Part shown: in pieces, positions 17,456 through 26,423 of the stretch
Position numbering within the stretch: position 1 is the first letter of the stretch
How the letters are laid out: every line of letters starts with the position of its first letter
Source of the DNA: Acidobacteriota bacterium
GTDB taxonomy: Bacteria > Acidobacteriota > Blastocatellia > Pyrinomonadales > Pyrinomonadaceae
Assembly (NCBI GenBank): GCA_020853255.1
Contig: JADYZI010000182.1
Coordinates: 1-38,644 of the forward strand
Length of the DNA: 38,644 nucleotides
Reading direction: 5' to 3'
Translations under genes and position numbers: made by a program
Notes under the pieces: model-generated
What the model was told of the DNA's origin: nothing
Database searches by the model: none
The model's input: the letters and a program-made list of their open reading frames with translations, nothing else

Positions 17456-20245
17456 ATGCGGAATTCATACAGGCAAATAATCTATCTAACATTAACGATC
17501 GCACTTCTGCTACCGGCGCTCGTCCTCGGACAGTCGAATGGCAATCTACCAAATATCAACGTCACCCAATACCGTCTAAAAAATGGCTTGCAGGTCGTAC
17601 TGCACCAGGACAAGTCAACGCCGATCATCGCGGTGAATGTTTTTTATCACGTCGGTTCGAAGAACGAGACCCCGGGCAGAACGGGGTTCGCCCACCTTTT
17701 TGAACACATGATGTTCCAGGGGTCGAAGAATTACAGCAGTGACTATTTGAGTGCGATCGACGATATGGGTGGGAGCGTCAACGGCACTACCGATGAAGAC
17801 CGCACCTGGTACTTTGAAACGGTGCCGTCCAATTTCCTCGAAAGGACACTTTATTTGGAAGCCGACAGAATGGGAAATCTGCTGGAGGCGATGACCCAGG
17901 ACAAGCTGGATAATCAGCGAGATGTCGTAAAGAACGAGCGACGGCTTCGCGTGGACAATCAGCCTTACGGAACATCGTTCGAGAGGATCGGAGAGACCAT
18001 GTACCCCGAAGGTCACCCGTATCATTGGTCTGTGATCGGTTCCATGGCGGATCTTTCGGCGGCCTCCATGGAGGATGTGAAATCGTTCTTCCGGACATAT
18101 TATGTTCCCAACAACGCGACCTTGGTGCTGGCGGGCGATTTTGACGAGAACCAAGCCAAGGCTTGGATCGAGAAGTACTTCGGCCCGCTCGCGAAGGGCG
18201 ACGATATCAAGAGGCCAAACGATCCTCAGCCGAAACTGAACAGTGAAATACGCAAGACTTACGAAGACGCAGTCCCTTTCCCACGTCTTTCTATGGTTTG
18301 GCACGGCAGCCCACAGTTTTCCGCGGACGAGGCAGCTCTCGATACTTTGGCCTCGATCCTTTCTTCGGGAAGAGGCTCCCGCCTGCAAAGCAATTTGAAC
18401 TATGGCAAGGAGTTGGTCAGCCAGATCTTCGCCAGCAACCCAACCAACGAAATAGGGGGGTTATTTCAGATCACCGCCACCGCACGGCCCGGAAAGACGC
18501 TTGAGGAGATCGAGAAAGAGATCGACCAGGAGATCGAGCGGATCAAGAAGCAGCCGCCGACGGCCGAGGAGATGCAACGTGCGTTGAACGGGCGCGAATC
18601 ACAATTCATCTACGGATTGGAATCCGTTTCAGGCAAAGGAGCCCAACTAAGCAGTTATGCTGGATATCTAGGAAAGCCGAGTTACTTCCAAACCGATCTG
18701 GACCGGTATCGCAAGGTTACCCCGGCGGACGTTCAGCGGGTCGCCGATCAGTATTTGACGGTGAATCGGCTGGTGATGAGCTATGTGCCGAGCAAAGCCC
18801 CCGCATCCCGACCGAGCCCGGCAGCGGATAAACCAGCCTCAGGCAAGGCCGCCGAACTGGACAAGGACTCGATCGCCAGACAAAAAGCGATGCTGCCGAA
18901 GGCGGGACCGACTATAAAATTCGCGTTGCCTTCGATCGAGAAGCACAAGCTTTCGAATGGACTGAATGTTTGGTTCGTTAGAAATCCGGAGCTGCCGATC
19001 GTCTCGATGAATTTGGTTTTCAACTCAGGTTCGATTCTCGACTCGAACGAGAAGTATGGCGTCGCGTCCTGGACCGCTTCGATGCTCAATCAAGGAACCT
19101 CATCACGTTCGGCGGTGGAAATTGCCAATCAGTTGCAGTCGATCGGCGCGTTCTTGAACGCGGGTTCGGGTTGGGATTCGAGCAACGTGTTCATGCAAAC
19201 GCTCACCAAGAACCTCGATCAGGCGTTGAACATCTACGCGGATGTCATCCAAAATCCGTCATTTCCGGTCGCGGAAATCGAGTCTCTCCGGCGCCGTTCG
19301 ATCATTGGATTGGCCCAACGCAAGTCCCAACCAGGTGCGGTTGCCAACCTAGCGTTCAATAAAGTTCTCTACGGCGATCAGCCTTACGGACGTGACACCA
19401 CGGAAAGTACGCTCAAAGCCATCGCTCGGGATGATCTTATAGGTTTCCATAAAACGAATTACGTTCCGAACAACGCGACGTTGATCGTGGTCGGGGCAAT
19501 TGAAAGTGAGGCGATGCTGGCGAAGCTGGAAAGCTCGCTCGGCAAATGGAAGAGCGGTCGGCCCGTTTCCATTCCGGCATCGGCCCAGACTATGCGGGGC
19601 AAGCCCGGAATCTACATAATCGACAAACCGGGGGCCGCTCAGTCAACGATTGCGGCGGGACTGGTCGGGATCGACAGGAGCAACCCGGATTATTACGCGG
19701 TCCAGCTCCTGAACTCTATTTTGGGCGGTGGTTCGTCGGGGCGTCTCTTTAAAGTTCTGAGAGAAGAGAAGGGATATACATATGGGGCCTACAGCTCGTT
19801 CACGAGCCGAAAAGGTCCAGGCCCCTTTCGTGCGGGCGGCGACTTCCAGACGGGTTCAACGAAAGAATCAGTAGAGGAGTTGATGAACCTTATCGCAGGT
19901 GTGCGCGGTTCGGCATCGGCGACTCAGGAAGAACTTGATTCTCACAAACTCGCCATAATAAATAGCTATCCGCAAGGCTTCGAGACGACCGGTTCGGTTG
20001 CGGGTCAATTGTCGAATCTGGTCACCTTCGGGTTGCCGGACACCTACTTCAACGACTACATCCGAAACATCAGCGCAGTGAGCCTTAAGGATGTTTCAAG
20101 GGTTGCGAACAAGTACCTGGATCCGTCGAAAATGGCGATCGTGATCGTCGGTGACCGGACCGAGATCGAACCGAAGCTGAAGGAACTGCCATATGCGATC
20201 ACGATCTTGGACGCTGACGGCAATGCAATTGTGGCGACGCGTTGA
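17456..20245 (+). CDS. M16-family zinc metallopeptidase, two-domain, exported
   Basis: The 929-residue protein starts at ATG 17456, which has AAGGAG upstream and leads directly into a signal peptide (IIYLTLTIALLLPALVLGQ); a 21-residue upstream extension is unlikely. The first M16 half carries the inverted zinc motif His80-Leu-Phe-Glu83-His84, with Glu161 in KNERR as third ligand. The second half (from about residue 490: KLSNGLNVWFVRNPELP) is the inactive partner and contains the substrate-binding GYTYGAYSS segment. Such clam-shell peptidases degrade or trim peptides in the periplasm. Its place at the end of the receptor/thioredoxin cluster suggests processing of an imported or secreted disulfide-containing peptide, which is inference. 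Confidence 0.92.
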   Translation: MRNSYRQIIYLTLTIALLLPALVLGQSNGNLPNINVTQYRLKNGLQVVLHQDKSTPIIAVNVFYHVGSKNETPGRTGFAHLFEHMMFQGSKNYSSDYLSAIDDMGGSVNGTTDEDRTWYFETVPSNFLERTLYLEADRMGNLLEAMTQDKLDNQRDVVKNERRLRVDNQPYGTSFERIGETMYPEGHPYHWSVIGSMADLSAASMEDVKSFFRTYYVPNNATLVLAGDFDENQAKAWIEKYFGPLAKGDDIKRPNDPQPKLNSEIRKTYEDAVPFPRLSMVWHGSPQFSADEAALDTLASILSSGRGSRLQSNLNYGKELVSQIFASNPTNEIGGLFQITATARPGKTLEEIEKEIDQEIERIKKQPPTAEEMQRALNGRESQFIYGLESVSGKGAQLSSYAGYLGKPSYFQTDLDRYRKVTPADVQRVADQYLTVNRLVMSYVPSKAPASRPSPAADKPASGKAAELDKDSIARQKAMLPKAGPTIKFALPSIEKHKLSNGLNVWFVRNPELPIVSMNLVFNSGSILDSNEKYGVASWTASMLNQGTSSRSAVEIANQLQSIGAFLNAGSGWDSSNVFMQTLTKNLDQALNIYADVIQNPSFPVAEIESLRRRSIIGLAQRKSQPGAVANLAFNKVLYGDQPYGRDTTESTLKAIARDDLIGFHKTNYVPNNATLIVVGAIESEAMLAKLESSLGKWKSGRPVSIPASAQTMRGKPGIYIIDKPGAAQSTIAAGLVGIDRSNPDYYAVQLLNSILGGGSSGRLFKVLREEKGYTYGAYSSFTSRKGPGPFRAGGDFQTGSTKESVEELMNLIAGVRGSASATQEELDSHKLAIINSYPQGFETTGSVAGQLSNLVTFGLPDTYFNDYIRNISAVSLKDVSRVANKYLDPSKMAIVIVGDRTEIEPKLKELPYAITILDADGNAIVATR

Positions 20246-20268
20246 GCGGGAACGAGTTAGGACATTCG

Positions 20269-20296
20269 GGACCTACCGATGTACATCGGTAGGTCC
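20269..20296. terminator. Strong hairpin terminator after the M16 gene
   Basis: GGACCTACCGATG and CATCGGTAGGTCC form a perfect 13-bp stem with a two-base loop (a smaller stem with a larger loop forms in RNA), followed by TTTCGT. It lies 24 bases after the peptidase stop and closes the seven-gene set. The symmetry would also stop transcription from the right. Confidence 0.8.
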
Positions 20297-20523
20297 TTTC
20301 GTATCTATCCCGGTGAGATTATATTATTTGTCATCGCATCTAAGTCGCCCCCGGAAGTCTGCAATTAAGGCCGTCCGTCGAACTTAGATAGCTTTGTAGT
20401 GTTGCGGGTCGAGCAAACGAGGAATCGAACCGGTAGACGCAGGGGGTTACGATAATCGCGTGGCATTGAAAAGAACTTTCGACTAAAAGGCGAGCTGTAT
20501 CTCATTGATACCATTGATGTTAT
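20297..20523. other. Intergenic region left of the second tRNA-Cys fragment
   Basis: No gene is seen. TACGATAATC at 20448-20457 repeats the arm motif and lies about 75 bases left of the tRNA fragment, like the 402-419 pair at the first site. GGAATCGAACC near 20431 resembles a tRNA T-arm but has no partner sequence. Confidence 0.4.
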
Positions 20524-20568
20524 TGGAGGCGGCGGTGAGAATCGAACTCACGAGTAAAGGTTTTGCAG
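20524..20568 (-). other. tRNA-Cys 3' half (att site, right copy)
   Basis: On the minus strand this again gives CTGCAAA (GCA anticodon loop), a T-arm GTGAGTTCGATTCTCAC, the acceptor strand CGCCGCC, discriminator T and CCA. The T-stem differs from the left copy by compensated changes (GTGAG/CTCAC against ATCGG/CCGAT), so the two copies come from different tRNA-Cys genes rather than from a recent duplication. No D-arm or 5' acceptor strand follows on the right. The identical core AAAGGTTTTGCAGTTCGA and the shared right-hand arm mark it as a second integration junction. Confidence 0.8.
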
Positions 20569-20676
20569 TTCGATTTAGCCCTTTTTCAACTACTGCTACC
20601 TACTGTCACAGGCGGATATTCATTGACGTTCGCGAAAATCGCGTCCAACCAGAATCGCTGTGTCTTAGCACGTACA

Positions 20677-20697
20677 TACGATAATCATACGATAATC
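20677..20697. repeat. Doubled ACGATAATC arm repeat at the second att site
   Basis: Two copies of ACGATAATC separated by AT lie about 109 bases right of the second tRNA core. Between core and repeat, further blocks are shared with the first site: ACTGTCACA, and AATCGCGTCCAA against GATCGCGTCCAT. Confidence 0.5.
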
Positions 20698-20859
20698 CCG
20701 CACGCGGTTGGCTTTGAGGGGATGGGGGATCGGCTGACATAGAAACCTAACTACGCTTTCTGGATCGATTCGTTTTGATCGAGCTCGTACGTCAATCTTC
20801 AACAATCATTGGTGACCGCGCCCTTTTGATTGCCCACGAGATCAGTTCGGGCAGACATT

Positions 20860-21717
20860 TTAAGGCGGCTGTTTTCGAATATCCCTACCGCTCAAGCTCC
20901 TTACGACGAATGTACCGGTAAATTGCGCTATCTGGTAACCCAACCAAAGATCTTGAAGCCGATAGTCGGAACCCTTGTATCTGTCGCCGACGAAGGGGAA
21001 CACGTTGAGATGTTGAGCAATGTTTCCGATCTCGGAGCTCGGGTCCAAACTGAGGGCTTCGTTAAGAGCTTTTGTAAGGTCGTGACCAATGCGTTTCCTT
21101 GCATCATCTTCTGTTAGCCCTCCGTGGTGCGCCAAGAACGATTTTAGGAACATTTCCGTCGCCATGCGAGCTGACTCAAGGGCCTTAGGATTAGGATGGC
21201 GTTGGTGGAGCACCGTGACGGTCGATCGTAATTGCTGGTCGGCGCTGCGAAGTAGTTCGAGGGAGAAGTCAGTCGAACTAGACGACACTGTATCGTCAAA
21301 GCCAAGACCGTAGTCAACGCAATCCATCCAAACTGAGATATAGTCTTGCATCTGACCGCCGCTGAACAGGCGTTGCCTGATGGGATCGGGCATCGTAGTC
21401 AGAGCATTTCTTCCATCGATCCGCACGGTTCCGAAGATCGGCCATATAGTCACGGGCCAGAAGGATGCGTCGAAGTAATAAGAGCCGACGTACATCGACC
21501 CCAAATTGTGGGCGCCTTCGGGAGCATTCTCCGCAAACCATTCGAAGATACGCTTTACGTCCGGGTCGTTGAGGGCGAGCGAAACGCCCGTCTCCATCGA
21601 CCATTCCCGCCACGCCTCCATCGGCCTTTGAACGTGCGGCACTTCTTTGGCACTTAGCTCAGCGTTGATCTTCTCCAGCCATTCATCCGGTGGTGAGAGT
21701 TGAGGTTGTTCTGACAT
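20860..21717 (-). CDS. HEPN-like protein downstream of the STAND NTPase
   Basis: I do not recognise the family of this 285-residue protein. The N-terminal 150 residues are rich in aromatic residues (SYYFDASFWPVTIWPIFGTVRIDG). The C-terminal half is helical: ESARMATEMFLKSFLAHHGGLTEDDARKRIGHDL resembles a HEPN domain, with Arg207 and His212 in the Rx4H spacing of HEPN ribonucleases. The gene lies 48 bases after the STAND NTPase gene in the same direction, so it is probably co-transcribed. An RNase effector or partner switched by the sensor is plausible, but the HEPN assignment rests on pattern only. Confidence 0.6.
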   Translation of the reverse strand: MSEQPQLSPPDEWLEKINAELSAKEVPHVQRPMEAWREWSMETGVSLALNDPDVKRIFEWFAENAPEGAHNLGSMYVGSYYFDASFWPVTIWPIFGTVRIDGRNALTTMPDPIRQRLFSGGQMQDYISVWMDCVDYGLGFDDTVSSSSTDFSLELLRSADQQLRSTVTVLHQRHPNPKALESARMATEMFLKSFLAHHGGLTEDDARKRIGHDLTKALNEALSLDPSSEIGNIAQHLNVFPFVGDRYKGSDYRLQDLWLGYQIAQFTGTFVVRSLSGRDIRKQPP

Positions 21718-21765
21718 ATTGCTGAATTGTGAAAGCGATTAGCCCGGAACCCGGACAGGAGGTCG

Positions 21766-24700
21766 CTATACTATCTTAACGTGGCCACGTTCCTCATAAA
21801 GCTTCTTAAGTTCATTCCGAGCCTTGAAGTTGTCATCGCTTCTCATTCTTGCTGATATCTCTTCCGAAACGCCGTTCGCTTGAATGGCGAGCAGGGTGTT
21901 TGGCTCGCCGAGCCCGCCTAAACGCCGAAGCGTGTGCCTGTCTCCTTTCTCGCAGAGACAAAGGTAAGAGACAAGCCGCTTCATTCCAGTGTCTTTTTCA
22001 AATACATTCAGATGAAATGAAAGCATCTCGCGCTTCGCTCGTTGAGCCTGAGCCCTATCGGCTGCCTCTCGAACGAATTGCCGTTTGTCGAAACGATATT
22101 CACGAATTAAGGCCTCGTCACAATTCCAGTGGCCAAGTGATTCTACCGCACATGCCGCGGCTCGCTCATCCTTTGTCGTTGATGCAACCGCCCGTTCAAA
22201 GGTCCTTCGACAAAGATCGACGTTGAGGAAATCGAGAGTCGCGAGCGAGTGGTAACGGACGCCATGGTCACGAGAGGTAATTATCGGTACGGCGATCCTG
22301 ACTAGAAGCTCTTTGTCGATCGAATCATTCTCTGAAAGAACCCGAAAAAAGCTCGATATCTGTTTTTGACTGCTTGCGTTCAGGCGATTCATTTCAAGAT
22401 CTTCCGCAACCACCTCGAGCAATTCATTCCGCGCTCGCCGCAGAATTCCTTTTAGAACAAATGTTTGTTCTTCGAAAAAGTCTGAGACACTCCCGGATCG
22501 AACCTCCAGTTTGCTAGCAAGTTCTTGACTGTCGATCTCCTCCGCATCGAGTGAGAACACAGCCTGAGATATGTAGCGTTTGGAGTTTGGTCGAAGGTTC
22601 GGGATATCATTCAGGATCTTTATGCTCGATCTGTCCCCGATCGCCATGAAAGCGGTCGCGAAGAGTTCAATCGGTATGTCCTCGTATTTTGTGAGATTTT
22701 TGAAAGCGTACTCGATATCCGGCAGTGCGACAGTTGCCTTTAGTCCGGCAGCCAGACTACGAGCAGCATAGCCCTTCAACGAGGCGGAGACGCCACCTCT
22801 CCGAACAAGCTCGCGAAGGGGTTTGATCGCCGCCTCCTGTCTGCTCACGCCCAGTCCGAAGACAGCTTCGGTCAGGAGCAGTTCATCCGAGGATGTTGCT
22901 AGAACTTGTGCATACAGCTCAACGTGTTCCGTGGGCTCGAAATTTCTCAGCACACTAAGACAGACAGCTCGGCCAATACGGTCCGCGGATTCGTCGTACA
23001 CCACCTTCGCAATGTCTGCCGGTTCACACTGGCGCCGGATTAAGAGCGGGAGAAGGGTTTGTTCGTCGAACCTCCTAGATATGCCCTTCGAAAAGCTCGA
23101 AAGATTCGAAAGGATATATTGGGCCGATTTGTCCGTTCCGCACGTGCCCAATGGTCTTGCAGCACCGCTGATCGCAATTACGCGTCGACCATTGGAGAAT
23201 TCGTCCTGCCTCTTGATGGTACTTTTGAAGTGTTCGAGAAGGGCCGGTTCGTGCGACGTGTCGCCGAGAATCCAGTAATATTTTCCAAGCTGCTCCGTAC
23301 CGAAAGGCGAAACTCGGGGAAGTAAACGACGAGCCTGTTCAGGGAAATCGGGATCCTGAGCTTTTATTACCGGGGCTAGGTAATCAATGCGGTTCAGCCG
23401 ATCTCCGTAGAAGTCGCCGCTATCGTGAATGTGAGGCAGCAGGGCGTCAATGAATGCGGCCGATCCGTTTTGAACATGTTTCGGGGCAGTCGATAAAGAG
23501 TCGAGACCTGCGGGACTCCAAATCGCGCCCATATTTTCGACGAGTTGGATCGTTCCCCAGCCAACCTTCGTAGGATTGACCGATTTAACCGCCGCCTCAT
23601 AGAAATATGGAAAGAGTTCATGAACATCGTGCTCAAATATGGACGTAATCGGATAGATCTCACGCACGTCGGGATCGGTTACGATTTTCTCCTTCTCTGC
23701 ACGCAGAAACTCTCCCGCCCGTACTCGATCGAGCTTTACGAGTGCTGAAATAATCGAGGCAAGAGCGAAGCGATTTTCAAAGTCCTCCTCGGGATTCAGG
23801 CTACGTACAAGCCTTTGTAGAGAATCGAAGGCCGGTCCCTGCTCGATTGTTGCGAAATAGTTTGCTGCTGCTCGGATCAGCTTTGGCGAAGGATTTGAGG
23901 CTAAGGCTTCGAGAATGGGTACGGTGTGTCCCCGATCTCGAAGATGGGTGGCGAGATTTACTAACCCTTGTTTGAATGAATCGTGATCACGGTCGTCACT
24001 GGCATTGGGAAGCTGTTGAGCAACGGCGTTCGAGATCCTGTCATTTCTAAATCCGACGTAAATAAGAGCCCATGTGACCCGAGTTCGCAAAGGAGCATCA
24101 GCCGAACTGTCCACCAGCTTCTCCAACAACGGGTCGATCGTCGTCGGTCCCAGTTTGCCAAATGCCTTTACGGCGGCATCGCGAACCTCCCGGTCCTCAT
24201 TGCCGAGTAAGCCGATCAAGTCCGAAGCAAATGAAACCAAGCCATACTCACCGATCAATTCCGCCGCTAGTTCCTTAGCGCGGTCCGAGAGATCATATAG
24301 AGCCCGCCGAAGTAGCTCGTCGTTCGAAGGCGAATAACGGACATGCCTGGACGCATTCCGATATTCATAGAAGAGCCCTTTCTTTGTCTCGCTCCGAGCC
24401 TTTTCAAATAAAAATTCGAGAACCGATGGTTTCATCAGCCCGAACCACCATTCCTCCTGATGCTTAACCGCGATTACTTCCAATATTAGGTCAAGCAAAT
24501 CCTTCTGCAGAGGTGCCCCGGTAGCGAGACGGTCGATCAACGAGAGTACAGCATCTGCAACGGGCCAGTAGTTCCATCGTTCCAGTAGCCACGACATCAC
24601 TACATCCGTACGCTCCGGCTCGTTAGTTTCCGCAAGCTGATCTTCCAATTGGAACGACATTAGATATCCACCTGCGTCAGTAACACGGAAGGTGAAAATA

Positions 24701-26301
24701 TCTCCGGACGTGACTACGCCACTTGCGATCAAAGCGTCGTACAGAGAAACTCCGCCCTTAGTGATTTCGAACAATTTCGGAAAGAGCTCCTTTACCTCTG
24801 GGATCGGGATAGAAAAGTCGCGTATTCGATTCTCTCGGCAATGAGCAAGGAACTCTTTAAGCGACGTCTTGATCTCAGAGGCAGTGGATCCGGTAAGCTG
24901 TTCGATCTTGCGAAAGCACTGATCTAGACGTTTTTCAAGTAGCGTACTCCACGTTTCTTCACTGGCTTCGGTAATGTCTCCGACTGCATGCAGAGCCGCG
25001 AAATGCTCGAAGGTGCCCGGGTGTTTCAGTAGGCTTCGCATCGACGCTATGTGATCATTGAATTTTCCTTGACCGTCAGTCTCTTTCAGAAGATGAATGG
25101 CCCCGATTTCGTTCAGAGCGGCATCGAGTTCCCGATTGTCGAAGTCAGCGACCTCGATAGTTCGGCTATCAACCAGGGATAGCCCGCGCAGGTCGGCGGC
25201 CTGGGTGTAGAACCGAAGAAGTTTGTGTTCCTGAATGCTCGCTAATTCACTATCGCGGCAAGAGAAAATCACTTTGACATATTTCGGGTCCGTACGAGCC
25301 AGGGAGCGATCCAGCTGTGCGAGTTGATTAGCGAGATGTTCCGTATCCGCAGATTCGAGTCCGTCCAGAATCAGGAGGAGTTTTTCGGGTTCATTTTCGA
25401 CGCCCGACCCAGGGGACGGGTCGAGTTCAGTCTCCCACGGAGCAACTACGTGCGACCATTCCAGATCGCCGGGTCGTAGTCTCATGTCAGAACGGATCTC
25501 ATTAGCTATGATATCGAGTGAGAAATATTGTTCTGGCTGTACTTGGGTGAATAACGGTACGTAATTGTCTGCTGATGCATGGTTAGCCGCGTGTGCGCAA
25601 ACGGTAGATTTGCCGACGCCCGATGGGCCGGTCAAGAAACAGTACCGAACGGGGGACGCGAGAAACTCTTTAAGCTGCCTTTCGACGTGAGGGCGTCGAA
25701 CAGATGGCCGCGATTCTAAGACCTGACGTGCCGAGCGATTGGAAACGGTTCTAAGTCCTTTTTTCAGCGCTCCAAAACCGTACTTCTCGCCCGTGCCCAT
25801 GTTCCGCTCAAGAGTGGACAGGAGACTCTCTACCTCGGTGATTTCGACATAATCGAGTTTCGCGTAAAGATCGCTGGTATCTAGCAGATGCGTCTTATTG
25901 AAGGGGAACTTTCCTAGAGTCGCTTTCTCCCACCCTTTTACACTTATATTCGCTGTCACCGGTATGAGACCGATGACAAAGAACTCGTCGTAATCTTTAT
26001 ATAGATCGTTTTCGACAATCTTCCCGATGGTGTGAAGCACCTTTTGATTAGTCACGCGGGAGGTTACTTGAAAGGCAATTCTCTTGACCTTATCCCCAAG
26101 ATCCACGCCCGGAGCGTTCGGGTGCTCAAAGTTTAGATTTTCCAGATTCGGCAGGCTATAGACTACCTGCAGTACCGGCCGAATGATCTCTTCAGAGATT
26201 GTGTTTAGATCGACACGGCCGGCCTTATTATCATGCTGAAGCTGACTGGCGAGATTGGCGAACAAGTCCCTGATTCGAATTAGATACGTCTGCTTACTCA
26301 T
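21766..26301 (-). CDS. SMEK-domain STAND NTPase with C-terminal HEAT-like repeats
   Basis: This is a 1511-residue multidomain sensor of the anti-phage STAND/NACHT type. Residues 1-160 look like a SMEK domain (NLENLNFEHPNAPGVDLGD, KRIAFQVTSRVTNQKVLHTI). The P-loop GPSGVGKST is at 225-233 and a Walker B ILDGLES near 311. A helical region follows, and from about residue 650 HEAT-like repeats dominate (GLLGNEDREVRDAAVKAFGKLG, RTRVTWALIYVG), continuing almost to the end as a long recognition solenoid. Known STAND defence proteins recognise a phage component with the solenoid, oligomerise and trigger an N-terminal effector. That role is inferred here from architecture and from the defence-island setting. 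A small dyad sits just upstream of the start. Confidence 0.82.
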   Translation of the reverse strand: MSKQTYLIRIRDLFANLASQLQHDNKAGRVDLNTISEEIIRPVLQVVYSLPNLENLNFEHPNAPGVDLGDKVKRIAFQVTSRVTNQKVLHTIGKIVENDLYKDYDEFFVIGLIPVTANISVKGWEKATLGKFPFNKTHLLDTSDLYAKLDYVEITEVESLLSTLERNMGTGEKYGFGALKKGLRTVSNRSARQVLESRPSVRRPHVERQLKEFLASPVRYCFLTGPSGVGKSTVCAHAANHASADNYVPLFTQVQPEQYFSLDIIANEIRSDMRLRPGDLEWSHVVAPWETELDPSPGSGVENEPEKLLLILDGLESADTEHLANQLAQLDRSLARTDPKYVKVIFSCRDSELASIQEHKLLRFYTQAADLRGLSLVDSRTIEVADFDNRELDAALNEIGAIHLLKETDGQGKFNDHIASMRSLLKHPGTFEHFAALHAVGDITEASEETWSTLLEKRLDQCFRKIEQLTGSTASEIKTSLKEFLAHCRENRIRDFSIPIPEVKELFPKLFEITKGGVSLYDALIASGVVTSGDIFTFRVTDAGGYLMSFQLEDQLAETNEPERTDVVMSWLLERWNYWPVADAVLSLIDRLATGAPLQKDLLDLILEVIAVKHQEEWWFGLMKPSVLEFLFEKARSETKKGLFYEYRNASRHVRYSPSNDELLRRALYDLSDRAKELAAELIGEYGLVSFASDLIGLLGNEDREVRDAAVKAFGKLGPTTIDPLLEKLVDSSADAPLRTRVTWALIYVGFRNDRISNAVAQQLPNASDDRDHDSFKQGLVNLATHLRDRGHTVPILEALASNPSPKLIRAAANYFATIEQGPAFDSLQRLVRSLNPEEDFENRFALASIISALVKLDRVRAGEFLRAEKEKIVTDPDVREIYPITSIFEHDVHELFPYFYEAAVKSVNPTKVGWGTIQLVENMGAIWSPAGLDSLSTAPKHVQNGSAAFIDALLPHIHDSGDFYGDRLNRIDYLAPVIKAQDPDFPEQARRLLPRVSPFGTEQLGKYYWILGDTSHEPALLEHFKSTIKRQDEFSNGRRVIAISGAARPLGTCGTDKSAQYILSNLSSFSKGISRRFDEQTLLPLLIRRQCEPADIAKVVYDESADRIGRAVCLSVLRNFEPTEHVELYAQVLATSSDELLLTEAVFGLGVSRQEAAIKPLRELVRRGGVSASLKGYAARSLAAGLKATVALPDIEYAFKNLTKYEDIPIELFATAFMAIGDRSSIKILNDIPNLRPNSKRYISQAVFSLDAEEIDSQELASKLEVRSGSVSDFFEEQTFVLKGILRRARNELLEVVAEDLEMNRLNASSQKQISSFFRVLSENDSIDKELLVRIAVPIITSRDHGVRYHSLATLDFLNVDLCRRTFERAVASTTKDERAAACAVESLGHWNCDEALIREYRFDKRQFVREAADRAQAQRAKREMLSFHLNVFEKDTGMKRLVSYLCLCEKGDRHTLRRLGGLGEPNTLLAIQANGVSEEISARMRSDDNFKARNELKKLYEERGHVKIV

Positions 26302-26303
26302 TC

Positions 26304-26327
26304 TTGAAGCTGAATTAGATTCTTCAA
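26304..26327. promoter_or_regulatory. Dyad immediately upstream of the STAND gene
   Basis: TTGAAG (26304-26309) and CTTCAA (26322-26327) form a spaced inverted repeat starting three bases from the gene's ATG (26301, minus strand). It could be an operator or a hairpin masking the ribosome site. Confidence 0.3.
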
Positions 26328-26423
26328 TCAGGATTAACCCGGAGACAAATGCGCGTCGAACCTATTGATTTCTACACCTTCCAATTCCTTTTAGTTCTTC
26401 TTCGAGACTGTCGAAGACCGTTC

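Noticed and set aside
17615..18388. 257-codon open frame on the minus strand opposite the M16 peptidase
   Set aside because: Antisense to the zinc-site region of a strongly supported gene; no domain seen.
20425..20445. GGAATCGAACCGG, similar to a tRNA T-arm, near the second att site
   Set aside because: No acceptor or anticodon arm can be built around it, so it is not called a third tRNA fragment.
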